DNA of 64,000 bases, taken from positions 62,001-126,000 of the forward strand of contig NZ_SZVI01000005.1 of assembly GCF_013416775.1 (NCBI RefSeq), given 5' to 3'. The position numbers and the translations under genes are program-made. The notes under the pieces are model-generated. The model had not been told where the DNA came from. It made no database searches and was given only the letters and a program-made list of their open reading frames with translations. Source of the stretch: Rhodoferax sp. BLA1. GTDB taxonomy: Bacteria > Pseudomonadota > Gammaproteobacteria > Burkholderiales > Burkholderiaceae_C. Positions within the stretch are counted from its first letter, which is position 1. The number at the start of each line of letters is the position of its first letter. Below, piece after piece: positions 50,863 through 59,800 of the stretch.

Positions 50863-51657
50863 TCACGGCAACGCCGCAATGATGTCCGCCAGCAACCGGC
50901 TGGCTTTCGCGCTGCCTTCCTGCGCCTGTTGCAGGGTGTGGGCGTGGCTCAGGTGTTCGGTGGACAGGCCGGCGCCGTAGTTGGTGATGAAGGACAGCGC
51001 CAGCACACGCAGGCCCAGGTAACGCGCCAGGATAGTTTCTGGCACGGTGCTCATGCCCACGGCGTCCGCGCCCAGGCCTTGCACCATGCGAATCTCGGCC
51101 GGGGTTTCAAACTGCGGGCCCAGCAGCCAGGCGTACACACCTTTAAAAAGTGTAGCGCCTTGCCCTTTGGCAATCAGGGCTGCATGCTCTTTTAGCTCAG
51201 GGTCATAGGCGTCCACCATATTGACAAAACGCTGGTTGCCGGTGAGCCCGACCAGGGGTGAGCGCTGCGGCAGGTTCAGGTGGTCGCTGACCAGCATCAG
51301 GCTCTGCGGTGGCATGTCCAGCCGCAGGCTGCCCGCGGCATTGGTTTGCACCAGGGTGTGGCAACCCAGCGCCTGCAACACCTGCAGCGGCAGCGCCATG
51401 CCGTCCACTGCGCCGGTCTCATAACCGTGTTTGCGCCCACTCATCACCACCACCGGCTGTACGCCGATGTGGCCCAGCCACAACATGGCACTGTGGCCTG
51501 CCACGGTGGGCTGCGGAAAACCTTCCAGCTCGCTGTAGGGGATCTGGATGGCGTTGCTGATGTGCTCGGTGAGCCCGCCCCAGCCTGAACCCAGCACCAC
51601 GGCGATGCGGGGTTGCAGTTGACCGGCGCGTGCCTGAATCGTGCTCAGCGCGTTCAT
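50863..51657 (-). CDS. Purine-nucleoside phosphorylase (trimeric class)
   Basis: A 264-residue PNP of the trimeric nucleoside phosphorylase/MTAP superfamily, cleaving purine nucleosides with phosphate to base and (deoxy)ribose 1-phosphate. Motifs: phosphate-binding VVLGSGWG (about 20-27), VMSGRKHGYETG (about 71-82; family mostly GRxHxYEG), NAAGSLR, and substrate site GPQFETPAEIRMV (about 184-196) with MSTVPE. ATG overlaps the cdd stop (ATGA). The stretch 51152-51197 resembles the palindromic repeat although the protein length is normal. XapA/PunA-type naming left open. Confidence 0.9.
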   Translation of the reverse strand: MNALSTIQARAGQLQPRIAVVLGSGWGGLTEHISNAIQIPYSELEGFPQPTVAGHSAMLWLGHIGVQPVVVMSGRKHGYETGAVDGMALPLQVLQALGCHTLVQTNAAGSLRLDMPPQSLMLVSDHLNLPQRSPLVGLTGNQRFVNMVDAYDPELKEHAALIAKGQGATLFKGVYAWLLGPQFETPAEIRMVQGLGADAVGMSTVPETILARYLGLRVLALSFITNYGAGLSTEHLSHAHTLQQAQEGSAKASRLLADIIAALP

Positions 51658-52094
51658 GCTTGGGCTCCCAGGTGATCGGGCCCAAAACCCTCGGGCAGCA
51701 ACTGCGCCAGCGTGTAGCTTGGGCCGGTGGTTTCGTTATTGGCGCACAACACGGGTAGGTCTGGCGCGCCAAATTCACGCAATTTTTGCCTGCAGCCCCC
51801 GCATGGTGTGGTCCAGGCGCTATGATTTTTGCCACCGTTGCCCACCACCAGCACGGCGCGGGCGCGGGTGCTGCCCGCCAGCACCATCGCGCTCAGGGCC
51901 GAGGCTTCGGCGCACACCCCCTCGGGGTAGGCGGCGTTTTCGACATTGCAGCCCGCGTGGATGCGGCCCAGGTCGTCCAGCACGGCGGCGCCAACGGGGT
52001 AGTGGGAATACGGCGCATAGGCCTTGAGCTGGGCGGCGCGGGCGGCAGACAGCAGTGCCTGCTGCTGGGATTCGGTCAGGGTTGTTATATGCAT
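51654..52094 (-). CDS. cdd: Cytidine deaminase
   Basis: A 146-residue homotetramer-type cytidine deaminase converting (deoxy)cytidine to (deoxy)uridine. The zinc site is complete: CAEASA (about 65-70, with the catalytic glutamate) and PCGGCRQKLREF (about 97-108). Substrate-binding NVENAAYPEGVCAE precedes it. Start ATG 52094 gives the usual N-terminus; no clear ribosome site. First gene of a cdd-pnp-SLOG operon with overlapping codons. Confidence 0.93.
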   Translation of the reverse strand: MHITTLTESQQQALLSAARAAQLKAYAPYSHYPVGAAVLDDLGRIHAGCNVENAAYPEGVCAEASALSAMVLAGSTRARAVLVVGNGGKNHSAWTTPCGGCRQKLREFGAPDLPVLCANNETTGPSYTLAQLLPEGFGPDHLGAQA

Positions 52095-52203
52095 GGGGCT
52101 AATGTACTGAGAAAACAGGCACAAAGCGCGCCCCCGGTGGCAGTCCGCCAGGGCGCTGCGGACAAGGTCCAAGCCGCGTCATACGCACGCGGCCCAAGCG
52201 TCG

Positions 52204-53763
52204 TCACACCGGGCAAACGACTTCGATCAGGTGCGGGCCGGGCTTGGCCATGGCCGCACGCAAGCTGGCCACAAAACCGTCCACATCGGTGACCCGATCT
52301 GCGGGTACACCATGGCCTTCGGACAGCTTGACCCAGTCGAGCTGCGGCTGCTCCACGTCGAGCATACGCAGGGCGTTGCGGCCCACCTGGGTCACCCCCA
52401 CGTTGGCCAACTCACCACGCAGGATCTGGTAACCCCGGTTGGCAAACACGATGGTGACCACATGCAACTGCTCGCGCGCCATGGTCCACAGCGCCTGCAA
52501 GGTGTACATGGCCGAGCCGTCGCCCGTGAGCACAAACACCGGGCGCTGCGGGCAGGCCAGGGCCGCCCCCACCGCATTGGGCAGGCCAAAGCCGATGGCG
52601 CCACCGGTGGTGTGTAACCAGTCATGGGGACGTGCCTGTTGTGTGGGCGGCATGAAAAAACGGGCCAGGGTGATGCTCTCGTCCACCACGATGGCGTTCT
52701 CGGGCAGCAGGTGCGCAAAAGCCTGCCCAATCAGTGTCATGTTCATCGGACCACTTGGCAAGGCGGGCAGGGCTTGCGGCCAGCAGTCGTAGGGGTCAGT
52801 GGTGGTGATGCCCAAACACTCGGCCAGCGTGTTCAGGGTGTAGCCCACATCCATGCTGCGGCTGCACAGGTCAAACACGGCGGTGTTGGGGGCTTCGGGC
52901 AGGCTGGGTTTGCCGGGGTAGGCAAAAAAATTGGTGGGCCGCTGGGCCCCGGCCAGCACCATGTGCCGCACGTCTTTGAGCACCGCCGCGTTGTCATCCA
53001 CACCGTAGGCCAGCCGCTCAAAGGCCACGGCACCGGCACCGCGCCGGATGCGGGCGGCCAGGTACGGTGCAATCAGGCGGGCGCCGGTTTTTTTGGCGAT
53101 CCGCGCGGCCAGCATACCCAGGTCGCCATGCAGTGTGGGGCCGTCCACCATCAGGGCGGCACCCGGCAACTGCAGCGTGTGGGCGGCGGCCTGGATGCGG
53201 GCCAGGTCGGGGCGGATCAGTGGCGACGGTGGCACGGCTGCGGCAGGCCCCGTGGCCTCCTGCCAGGCGGTGTTGGCCGGCAGCACCAGGGTGGCCAGCT
53301 GGCCGTTGTGCGACCGCGCCGCCGCCATGGCCTGTGCGCCGTCAGGGGCCACACTGGCCGCGTCGGGGCTGACACGGGTCCAATGGGCGATGCTGCGGCT
53401 CAGGCCGGGGATGTCGCCCTTCAAGGGGCTCTCATAAGCCATGTGGTGGGTGGCGTGGTCACCCACAATGGTCAGCACGCCGGACCCCGCCCTGCGGGCG
53501 GTATGGAGGTTGGCAAACCCGTTGCCCAGGCCGGGCGACAGGTGCAGCAGCGTCGCGGCGATCTCACCGCTCATGCGGAAATAACCGTCGGCCGCACCAG
53601 TGGCACCACCTTCAAACAAGCAGAGCACACAACGCATGTCGGGATGCGCGTCCAGCGCCGCGACAAAGTGCATTTCAGAGGTGCCAGGGTTGGCAAAACA
53701 GACGTTCACACCACCGGACAGCAGGGTTTGGACCAGAGATTCAGCACCATTCACAGCGAGCAC
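52204..53763 (-). CDS. Thiamine-diphosphate enzyme (acetolactate synthase/benzoylformate decarboxylase-like)
   Basis: A 519-residue TPP-dependent enzyme with the three-domain PYR-central-PP order. The catalytic glutamate is in CLFEGGATGAADGY (about E51), and the TPP/Mg motif GDGSAMYTLQALWTMAREQLHVVTIVFANRGY (about 424-455) has the GDG...N pattern. Annotation pipelines usually call this group acetolactate synthase large subunit, but it lacks a partner small subunit and may be a decarboxylase or lyase of unknown substrate. A LysR gene lies 71 bp upstream on the same strand and could control it. Confidence 0.82.
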   Translation of the reverse strand: MLAVNGAESLVQTLLSGGVNVCFANPGTSEMHFVAALDAHPDMRCVLCLFEGGATGAADGYFRMSGEIAATLLHLSPGLGNGFANLHTARRAGSGVLTIVGDHATHHMAYESPLKGDIPGLSRSIAHWTRVSPDAASVAPDGAQAMAAARSHNGQLATLVLPANTAWQEATGPAAAVPPSPLIRPDLARIQAAAHTLQLPGAALMVDGPTLHGDLGMLAARIAKKTGARLIAPYLAARIRRGAGAVAFERLAYGVDDNAAVLKDVRHMVLAGAQRPTNFFAYPGKPSLPEAPNTAVFDLCSRSMDVGYTLNTLAECLGITTTDPYDCWPQALPALPSGPMNMTLIGQAFAHLLPENAIVVDESITLARFFMPPTQQARPHDWLHTTGGAIGFGLPNAVGAALACPQRPVFVLTGDGSAMYTLQALWTMAREQLHVVTIVFANRGYQILRGELANVGVTQVGRNALRMLDVEQPQLDWVKLSEGHGVPADRVTDVDGFVASLRAAMAKPGPHLIEVVCPV

Positions 53764-53834
53764 TCCTCTTGAAGACTTCTGCAGCGATCTGCTTCAAAGT
53801 ATCGCACCGCCAACAAACCCTCAGGAGGCTTTCA

Positions 53835-54785
53835 CTAGGTGTGATCCTGGCCAACTTCCTGCCGAAGCCACTGCTGAAAGGCCAGCACCACCGGCTGGGT
53901 GGTGGCGGTTTTGGCAGACACCAGGTGGTAGGCGTAGTGTGAAGGCAGGCTGGTCGCAAACGGAATCACCAGCCGGGCGCTGGCCACATCGGCCTCGATC
54001 AGCTGTTGCTGGACCAACGCCACACCCTGGCCGTCCAGCGCGGCCTCCAAGGTCAGGATGGCGTTTGAAAACCGCAGGCCACGCGCCACATCCACACCGC
54101 TGACACCGGCCTTGAGTAGCCAGCTTTGCCAGTTGGGCATGGAGACCACCTCGCGGGTCGAGTCGTCGTGGATCAGCACATGCCGGCTCAGGTCCTGCGG
54201 CTGCCGCAGCGCCAGCTCACCCACACACAGGCTGGGGCGGCAAGCCACCACAAAGTCCGGGGTGAACAGGTGTTCGACCTGGTAGGCAGGGTAGCGCCCG
54301 TTACCAAACCGGATCGCCACCTCGCTGGTTTCGCTGCGTGGGTCGATCAGGTGGCTGGACTGGGCCAGCACGCCGTCTGGCTCATCGATGTTGCCAATCA
54401 GGCTGGTGATGCGCACCAGCACATCAGGGTGCGCGGCTGAAAACCGGCCCAGCCGGGGAATCAGCCAGCGTGCCGCAAAAGCCGGTGGGGCCGTCACATG
54501 CAGCGCACGCTGCGCATGGTGTTGGGTGAGTTCCACCCCGGCCGCAAACTGGTCCAGCCCGGCGCGGATCTTGGGGTACATGGCCTGGGCGTCGTCGGTC
54601 AGCGTCAGTGCGTTGGGGCCGCGCTGGAACAGTGCGACACCCAGGTAAGACTCCAGCTTCTTGATCTGCTGGCTGACTGCCGCCGGGGTGACGTTCAACT
54701 CGGCTGCGGCCTTGGCAAAGCTGAGGTGACGCACCGCCGCCTCAAAGGTGCGGAAGGTGGACAGGGCGGGGAGTCGGTAAACCAC
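53835..54785 (-). CDS. LysR-family regulator, GcvA-like
   Basis: A 316-residue LysR regulator of the GcvA subgroup: LPALSTFRTFEAAVRHLSFAKAAAELNVTPAAVSQQIKKLE carries the helix-turn-helix (about 21-45), with the GcvA-type C-terminal effector domain (RWLIPRLGRFSAAHPDV). It is immediately upstream of the TPP enzyme gene and probably coregulated with it. A short AT-rich promoter area lies at 54810-54870. Confidence 0.9.
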   Translation of the reverse strand: MVYRLPALSTFRTFEAAVRHLSFAKAAAELNVTPAAVSQQIKKLESYLGVALFQRGPNALTLTDDAQAMYPKIRAGLDQFAAGVELTQHHAQRALHVTAPPAFAARWLIPRLGRFSAAHPDVLVRITSLIGNIDEPDGVLAQSSHLIDPRSETSEVAIRFGNGRYPAYQVEHLFTPDFVVACRPSLCVGELALRQPQDLSRHVLIHDDSTREVVSMPNWQSWLLKAGVSGVDVARGLRFSNAILTLEAALDGQGVALVQQQLIEADVASARLVIPFATSLPSHYAYHLVSAKTATTQPVVLAFQQWLRQEVGQDHT

Positions 54786-55002
54786 GGTGGGGGTCCAGCC
54801 GGTGGGCGGCAGGCTAAATAAAACTAAGGGTGAGCATCATAAATGATAGTTTGCTGCGGTGCAGCAACAGAACTACATTCGGCCATCGTATTCGCTTACC
54901 AGCCGTTCCTTGCGTGGTGCTGACGGCTGACCCACACAACCCGTTGCCCTTGTGTTTGACCTGTTCAGACAAGGCAACTTCGCCCTTTGCCAGGAGTTCG
55001 TC

Positions 55003-55413
55003 ATGAACGCATTTGTGAATTTGAAACCCATGCTCACCCCAGTGGTGGCTGAACGTGCCTGGCTGGAATGGCCAGAGATTCTGGAACGCCAGCAAGCGCT
55101 GGACACCCCGACCTGGATGGCCGACTGGCTAGAGGCAGCCCATCAGCCTTTAGGAGTGGCGGCAGACGACAACGAGGTCGACACCTGGCCAGAGACGACC
55201 AACAGCCAAGAACCCATCCACACCCCCAACTGGCAGGCAGAGTGGCTGGACTGGATGGACAGTGGTTCTGCGGCCAAGCCAGTCGCCCAGTCCACGGCAG
55301 CACACACAGTGTGCGCGTTCAACACGACCAGGAACACAGGCGCAGCACCCAAAAACGGCCTGCCATGGCTGCTCTCACACCCACCGATTACCCAGCTGGA
55401 CAAAGCGGCCTGA
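55003..55413 (+). CDS. Small hypothetical protein with Trp-rich repeats
   Basis: A 136-residue protein that I do not recognise. It contains two similar segments, DTPTWMADWLEA (about 34-45) and HTPNWQAEWLDW (about 72-83), with a looser third at ERAWLEWPEI (about 18-27). Charge is negative and no signal peptide or membrane segment is seen. CAGGAG (54991-54996) lies 6 bases before ATG 55003, supporting that start over 54952. Codon use is normal for the genome, and it converges on the permease gene. Confidence 0.6.
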   Translation: MNAFVNLKPMLTPVVAERAWLEWPEILERQQALDTPTWMADWLEAAHQPLGVAADDNEVDTWPETTNSQEPIHTPNWQAEWLDWMDSGSAAKPVAQSTAAHTVCAFNTTRNTGAAPKNGLPWLLSHPPITQLDKAA

Positions 55414-55430
55414 ACCGCGCTTGATGTCCG

Positions 55431-56303
55431 TCAGTGGGTGTTGTTGGAGGTGCCGGGCTTGTTGCCCCGCATCAAAGTCAACGCCAGCACGGCGGAGGCC
55501 ACCATCAGCAGCAGGCTCACCGCGTTGAGCACCGGCGTGGCGCCTTCACGCATCCGGCCATACATCATGACGGTGAGCGGTGAGTCGGAGCCGACCAACA
55601 TCAGCGTGGTGTTGAAGTTCTCAAAACTCATCAAAAACGAGATCGCTGCCGAGCCGATCAGCGCGGGTTTGAGGTAGGGCAGGGTGATGGTCCACAACAC
55701 CGCCAGGCGTGACGCACCCAGGTTGTAGGCGGCTTCTTCCAGGGTGATGTCAAAGCGTTTCAGGCGCGCGGTGATGGTCAGCGTGGCAATCGACACGATG
55801 TAGGAAAACTGCCCCAGCACCACCAACGGCAGGCCGGGGCGCAGAAACTCCAGCTCCAGGCCCCACAAATCATCAGCCAGGTTGGCAATGCGGCTGGCAA
55901 AGGCCAGGATCGAGATACCCAGAATCACCCCCGGAATCACCAGCGGCGCCAGCATCAGCAGACTCAGCGCCTGTTTGCCACGGAACTGGGTGCGTTCGAT
56001 CAAAAACGCGTTGGCGGTGCCAACCAACACGGACAAGATAGTGACCCAGCAGGCCACCACCACACTGGTCCACAGGCTACCGAGCATCGCCGCGTCAGCA
56101 AACAGGCCGGTGCGCCCCGAACCGTCATGGCCGACAAACCAGTCCAGCGTGAAACCACGCCAGGGAGGCGCCGGGTAAGGTGCGTCGTTGAAGGCAAAGA
56201 CCGCCACCACCACCAGCGGCAAGAATAAAAACGCAAAAAAGGCCAGGCCATAAACGATGGTGCTGGTGCGCAACCACAGCGGGCGGGGCAGGGAGGCAAT
56301 CAC
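55431..56303 (-). CDS. potC: ABC transporter permease, PotC-like
   Basis: A 290-residue inner-membrane permease of the spermidine/putrescine type with six predicted helices. The EAA loop EAAYNLGASRLAVLWTITLP (about 190-209) docks onto the ATPase. The first helix starts at residue ~15. The start is GTG 56303, with GGAGGT 6 bases upstream. The gene is separated from the other permease gene by a palindromic repeat, which may reduce or uncouple its expression. Substrate presumed to be a polyamine, not proven. Confidence 0.88.
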   Translation of the reverse strand: MIASLPRPLWLRTSTIVYGLAFFAFLFLPLVVVAVFAFNDAPYPAPPWRGFTLDWFVGHDGSGRTGLFADAAMLGSLWTSVVVACWVTILSVLVGTANAFLIERTQFRGKQALSLLMLAPLVIPGVILGISILAFASRIANLADDLWGLELEFLRPGLPLVVLGQFSYIVSIATLTITARLKRFDITLEEAAYNLGASRLAVLWTITLPYLKPALIGSAAISFLMSFENFNTTLMLVGSDSPLTVMMYGRMREGATPVLNAVSLLLMVASAVLALTLMRGNKPGTSNNTH

Positions 56304-56327
56304 GCGGCACCTCCAACATGTTTTAAG

Positions 56328-56378
56328 AGAAATTGGCCTCTAGCCCTCGTATCTAAAGGGCTACCAGCTATTGATTTT
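56328..56378 (+). repeat. Palindromic intergenic repeat, copy 15
   Basis: AGAAATTGGCCTCTAGCCC then AAAGGGCTACCAGCTATTGATTTT, inside the ABC transporter operon between the two permease genes. Confidence 0.85.
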
Positions 56379-56394
56379 GAAGTGTCCAAGGTGA

Positions 56395-57291
56395 TCATGA
56401 GCGTTGCATCACTTCACCAAATTTCTGACCGCTGAGCTTGAGACCAACCCAGACAATGGCGGTGCTCAGGGCCAGCAGCAAGAAACCAAAGGCCGCGCCC
56501 TGCTCCCAGTTAAACCGGGTGATGAACTGGGTGTAGATCTGTTCGGTGAACCACTGCGAGTTTTTGCCACCCAAAAGCGTGGGCGTCAGGTAGTTGCCCA
56601 GCGTCAGCATGAACACCACAATGCAACCCGCCACAATGCCGGGCGCCGCATGCGGGATGACGATCTGGCGCAGGATCGACCAGCCGTTGCCGCCCAGGTC
56701 GTAGGCCGCTTCTATCAGGGAATCGTCCAGGCTCTCCAGCGCGCTGATCAGCGGGATCACCATGAACAACATCGAGGTGTAGACCAGCCCGACCAGGATG
56801 GTGGCGTCGTGGTACAGCAGCTCCACCGGCGCTGGTGTCACCCCCATCCAGGCCAGCAGCGCGGGCAACACGCCCGACTCGCGCAGCAGAATCATCCAGC
56901 CCAGGGTGCGCACGGTTTCGCTGACCCAGAAAGGGATCAGGCACATCACAAACAACATCGACTTGGCGTGGCCGCGCACCAGCTTGGCAATCGTCCAGGC
57001 AATCGGGAAGGCCATCAAGAGCGTCAAAGCGGTGGCCACGATCGACATCAGCGCGGTGCGCATGAAGGTGTGCCAGTACAGCGGCTCTTCAAAAAAGGTG
57101 CGGAACTGCGCCAGGCTGGGTTCGTACACCCGTGGCGCTACGCGCGCGCGCATCGACAAGATGCCCAGCTCCACATGCGGCAACACAATCAGCCCAAGCA
57201 ACCACAACAAGGCCGGAGCCAGCAAAAGCATCAGCATCAGCCGCGCGACATGGCGCGACTGAGAGGTGGGGTCAGCTGAAGACATGCTCAT
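56395..57291 (-). CDS. potB: ABC transporter permease, PotB-like
   Basis: A 298-residue permease with six predicted helices and the EAA loop IEAAYDLGGNGWSILRQIVIP (about 203-223). Its first helix LMLMLLLAPALLWLLGLIVLP is near residue 18. ATG 57291 (or 57285) overlaps the 3' end of the ATPase gene by ~20 bp, implying translational coupling. Confidence 0.88.
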   Translation of the reverse strand: MSMSSADPTSQSRHVARLMLMLLLAPALLWLLGLIVLPHVELGILSMRARVAPRVYEPSLAQFRTFFEEPLYWHTFMRTALMSIVATALTLLMAFPIAWTIAKLVRGHAKSMLFVMCLIPFWVSETVRTLGWMILLRESGVLPALLAWMGVTPAPVELLYHDATILVGLVYTSMLFMVIPLISALESLDDSLIEAAYDLGGNGWSILRQIVIPHAAPGIVAGCIVVFMLTLGNYLTPTLLGGKNSQWFTEQIYTQFITRFNWEQGAAFGFLLLALSTAIVWVGLKLSGQKFGEVMQRS

Positions 57292-58444
57292 TGGCCGTAG
57301 TGCCTGCGGCAAAACACACGGCACGTTGCGGGTCAAAACCAAAATACACGGTTTCACCCACTGCCAGGTCGGCAAATTCACCGGTCTGTGGCAGGGCAAT
57401 GCGGAACTCGGTGCCGGACTGGGCTTCGGTGAGCAACACCGCCGAGTTGGCGCCATCAAACAACAAACTCTCGACCCGGGCGTTAAAACTGGGCAAACCC
57501 GCATCGGTCAGCAGCGCCGCCTGGCGCGCCAGGCGGGCAACTTCGGGCCGCACAAAGGCCTCGACCGCATCACCTCGGGCAATCTGGCCAATGGCGCGCG
57601 CTGGCATCACCAGACCTTGTCCACTGGTGACCGTAACCATGTTGCCATTCACCTCGGTGGCGTGACCAGCCAGGCGGTTGTTGGCACCCACAAACCCCGC
57701 CACAAACGGCGTCTGTGGTTCGTAATACAGCTGTTGCGGTGTGCCCACCTGCTCAAAACGGCCATGGTTCATCACCGCCACATGGTCAGACAGCACCAGC
57801 GCCTCGGACTGGTCGTGGGTGATGTAGACAAAGGTGGTGCCAAAAGCGGCTTGCAACTGCTTGAGCTCGATCTTCATGTGTTCGCGCAGCTTCAGGTCAA
57901 GTGCGCCGAGTGGTTCGTCAAGCAGCAGCAGCGTCGGCTCCAGCACCAGGCTGCGGGCAATCGCCACACGTTGTTTCTGCCCGCCCGAGAGCTGGTCTAC
58001 CCGTTTGTTTTGTGCGCCGGGCAGGCTGACCCGCTCCAGCATGTCTCCGACGCGGCGTTTGATCTCGTCTTTGGCCACCCCGCGACGCGCCAGACCATAA
58101 CCCACGTTGTCACCCACACTCATCATCGGGAACAGCGCCAGGTGCTGGAACACCATGTTCACCGGGCGTTTGTTAGGCGGCACACCGTTCATCGGCTTGC
58201 CGCCAATCAGAATCTCGCCTGAGTCCGGGCTTAAAAAGCCGGCAATCATGCGCAACAGCGTGGTTTTGCCGCAGCCCGAGGGGCCCAGGATCGAGAAGAA
58301 ACTGCCACGCGCCACCGAGAAGGACAAATCGTCCACCGCACGGAAGGCACCGTAGTGCTTGGCGACGCGGGTGGCTTGCAGGTCAGGCTGCGCAGCCGGG
58401 TTGGCTTGTAGAGGGGAAGGTGTCAAGACAGGTCCAACGCACAT
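57272..58444 (-). CDS. potA: ABC transporter ATP-binding protein, PotA-like
   Basis: A 390-residue ATPase. Walker A GPSGCGKTTLLRM (about 55-67), signature LSGGQKQRVAIARS (about 153-166), Walker B LLLLDEPLGALD (about 173-184) and the switch histidine in YITHDQSE are all present. The C-terminal ~110 residues form a TOBE-type regulatory domain. Start ATG 58444 is uncertain: the first ~20 residues are not conserved. Second gene of the transporter operon, after the binding-protein gene and two hairpins. Confidence 0.9.
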   Translation of the reverse strand: MCVGPVLTPSPLQANPAAQPDLQATRVAKHYGAFRAVDDLSFSVARGSFFSILGPSGCGKTTLLRMIAGFLSPDSGEILIGGKPMNGVPPNKRPVNMVFQHLALFPMMSVGDNVGYGLARRGVAKDEIKRRVGDMLERVSLPGAQNKRVDQLSGGQKQRVAIARSLVLEPTLLLLDEPLGALDLKLREHMKIELKQLQAAFGTTFVYITHDQSEALVLSDHVAVMNHGRFEQVGTPQQLYYEPQTPFVAGFVGANNRLAGHATEVNGNMVTVTSGQGLVMPARAIGQIARGDAVEAFVRPEVARLARQAALLTDAGLPSFNARVESLLFDGANSAVLLTEAQSGTEFRIALPQTGEFADLAVGETVYFGFDPQRAVCFAAGTTANEHVFS

Positions 58445-58460
58445 CCAGATCCAAATAGGG

Positions 58461-58494
58461 CCCTGCCACACCGGGGATGTCCGGCCTGGCAGGG
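58461..58494 (-). promoter_or_regulatory. Large hairpin between binding-protein and ATPase genes
   Basis: CCCTGCCA (58461-58468) pairs with TGGCAGGG (58487-58494), with an inner CCGG/CCGG pair. With the next hairpin it lies just after the binding-protein stop. Such structures in ABC operons commonly protect or attenuate the message so that the binding protein is made in excess. Confidence 0.6.
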
Positions 58495-58496
58495 TG

Positions 58497-58513
58497 TGCG
58501 GGCACAGCCCGCA
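58497..58513 (-). promoter_or_regulatory. Second hairpin after the binding-protein gene
   Basis: TGCGGGC-ACA-GCCCGCA, a perfect 7-bp GC stem with a 3-base loop, 9 bases past the stop codon. No T-run, so attenuation or mRNA protection is more likely than full termination. Confidence 0.6.
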
Positions 58514-58522
58514 GCGTCAACT

Positions 58523-59590
58523 TTAGTTGGCGGCCTTGATGCGGTCGAGCACCTTGCCTTCGATGTCCTCAATGCCAGCGGGCACGGCCGGGTACCACTT
58601 GATGTTCTTCAAAGCAGCTTCGGGGAAGCTGGTCGCAAACTGGGCCTTGAGCTTGGCGTCCATCAGCTGGTCCGCACCCTTGGACGCGGTGAAGTTGCCT
58701 GCCGAGCCAGCCACCTTGGCGGCGATTTCGGGGCGCATGTTGAAGTTGATCCAGGCGTAGGCTGCGGCGTCGTTCTTGCCTTTGGCGGGAATCGCAAAGG
58801 TGTCGATCCAGCCCAGTGCACCAGACTTCGGCGCGAGGAACTGGATCTCAGGTTTTTCGTTGTTGAGCTTCCAGCCGCCTGTGTCCCACATCATGGCGCC
58901 GACAATTTCGCCAGCACGCATGCCGTTGAGCAGTTGGTCCTTGTTGTCCCAGTAGAACTTGACGTTGGGTTTGCAGGCGGTCAGGGTCTTGCCCACTTCA
59001 TCCATCAGTTCGGTGTAGGCCTTGGGGTTGCTGTACAGCGCAAACGGGTCTTTGCCCGAAGCAAAGGCAAAAGCCAGCAGGGTTGGGCGTTTCAGGCGGT
59101 AGGCCACCTTGCCCTTGAACTCGGCCTTGCACAGGTCGGTGTAGTTTTCCATCTTGGCCAGTTTGGTGTTGACCACCAGGCCGTCGGTGCCCCAGATGTG
59201 CGGCAGGCCATACACCTTGCCCGCCACCGTGGTGTTGATCTTGGTGGCATCCAACATGCTGGGGATGAACAGCTCGGTCTTGAGCTTGCTCAGGTCCATC
59301 GGTTTGTAGATGCCGAATTCGGTTTGCGGGCCGGCAATGCGGTCTTGTGAGGGCTGGGCCAGGTCAAACCCGGCGCCACCCGTGGCGCGCAGCTTGGAGA
59401 TCATCTCTTCGTTGTTGGATAGGGTGAGTTCGACCTTGTAGCCGGTTTCCTTCTCAAACTGAGCCACCACATCCGCGGGCGCATAGTCGGCCCAGGTCAG
59501 CAAACGCAGGGTTTTCTCCTGGGCTTGGGCCAGGCCAACACAGCCCAGCGCGATCACAGCAGCAGCAACAAACGTGTAGCGGATTTTCAT
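58523..59590 (-). CDS. Periplasmic polyamine-type solute-binding protein
   Basis: A 355-residue PotD/PotF-like binding protein with a signal peptide (cleavage after LAQA, residue ~23). Typical parts are LLTWADYAPADVVAQFEKETGYKV, GLPHIWGTDGLVVNTKLAK and GAMMWDTGGWKLNN; the aromatic and acidic residues there suit a polyamine site. AAAGGA lies 8 bases before ATG 59590. First gene of a leftward operon followed by potA, potB and potC; the hairpins after it suggest higher expression than the rest. Confidence 0.92.
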   Translation of the reverse strand: MKIRYTFVAAAVIALGCVGLAQAQEKTLRLLTWADYAPADVVAQFEKETGYKVELTLSNNEEMISKLRATGGAGFDLAQPSQDRIAGPQTEFGIYKPMDLSKLKTELFIPSMLDATKINTTVAGKVYGLPHIWGTDGLVVNTKLAKMENYTDLCKAEFKGKVAYRLKRPTLLAFAFASGKDPFALYSNPKAYTELMDEVGKTLTACKPNVKFYWDNKDQLLNGMRAGEIVGAMMWDTGGWKLNNEKPEIQFLAPKSGALGWIDTFAIPAKGKNDAAAYAWINFNMRPEIAAKVAGSAGNFTASKGADQLMDAKLKAQFATSFPEAALKNIKWYPAVPAGIEDIEGKVLDRIKAAN

Positions 59591-59800
59591 GGATGAGTCC
59601 TTTGGGTTGATGGGTGAAACTCAGGCCAGGTGGCATGCACGTCCTGTGCCAGCACGCCAGAATACGACACTTTAATGACATTTTGGTGTCCGCGCGAGCT
59701 CATTCTTGCCCCTGCGCCAGATGGGGTGGCGCTGTCAAAAAATCTTGCTATCGTTGCGCCCGGGCAGGCCGGGTGGCGCTGCTGTTTCAAGGAGTGAAAA

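Noticed and set aside
51778..51830. Another intragenic copy of the palindromic repeat in cdd (AATTTTTGCC...GCTATGATTTTTG)
   Set aside because: The stretch encodes the conserved zinc motif PCGGCRQ, which cannot stem from an insertion, and the core arms do not pair.
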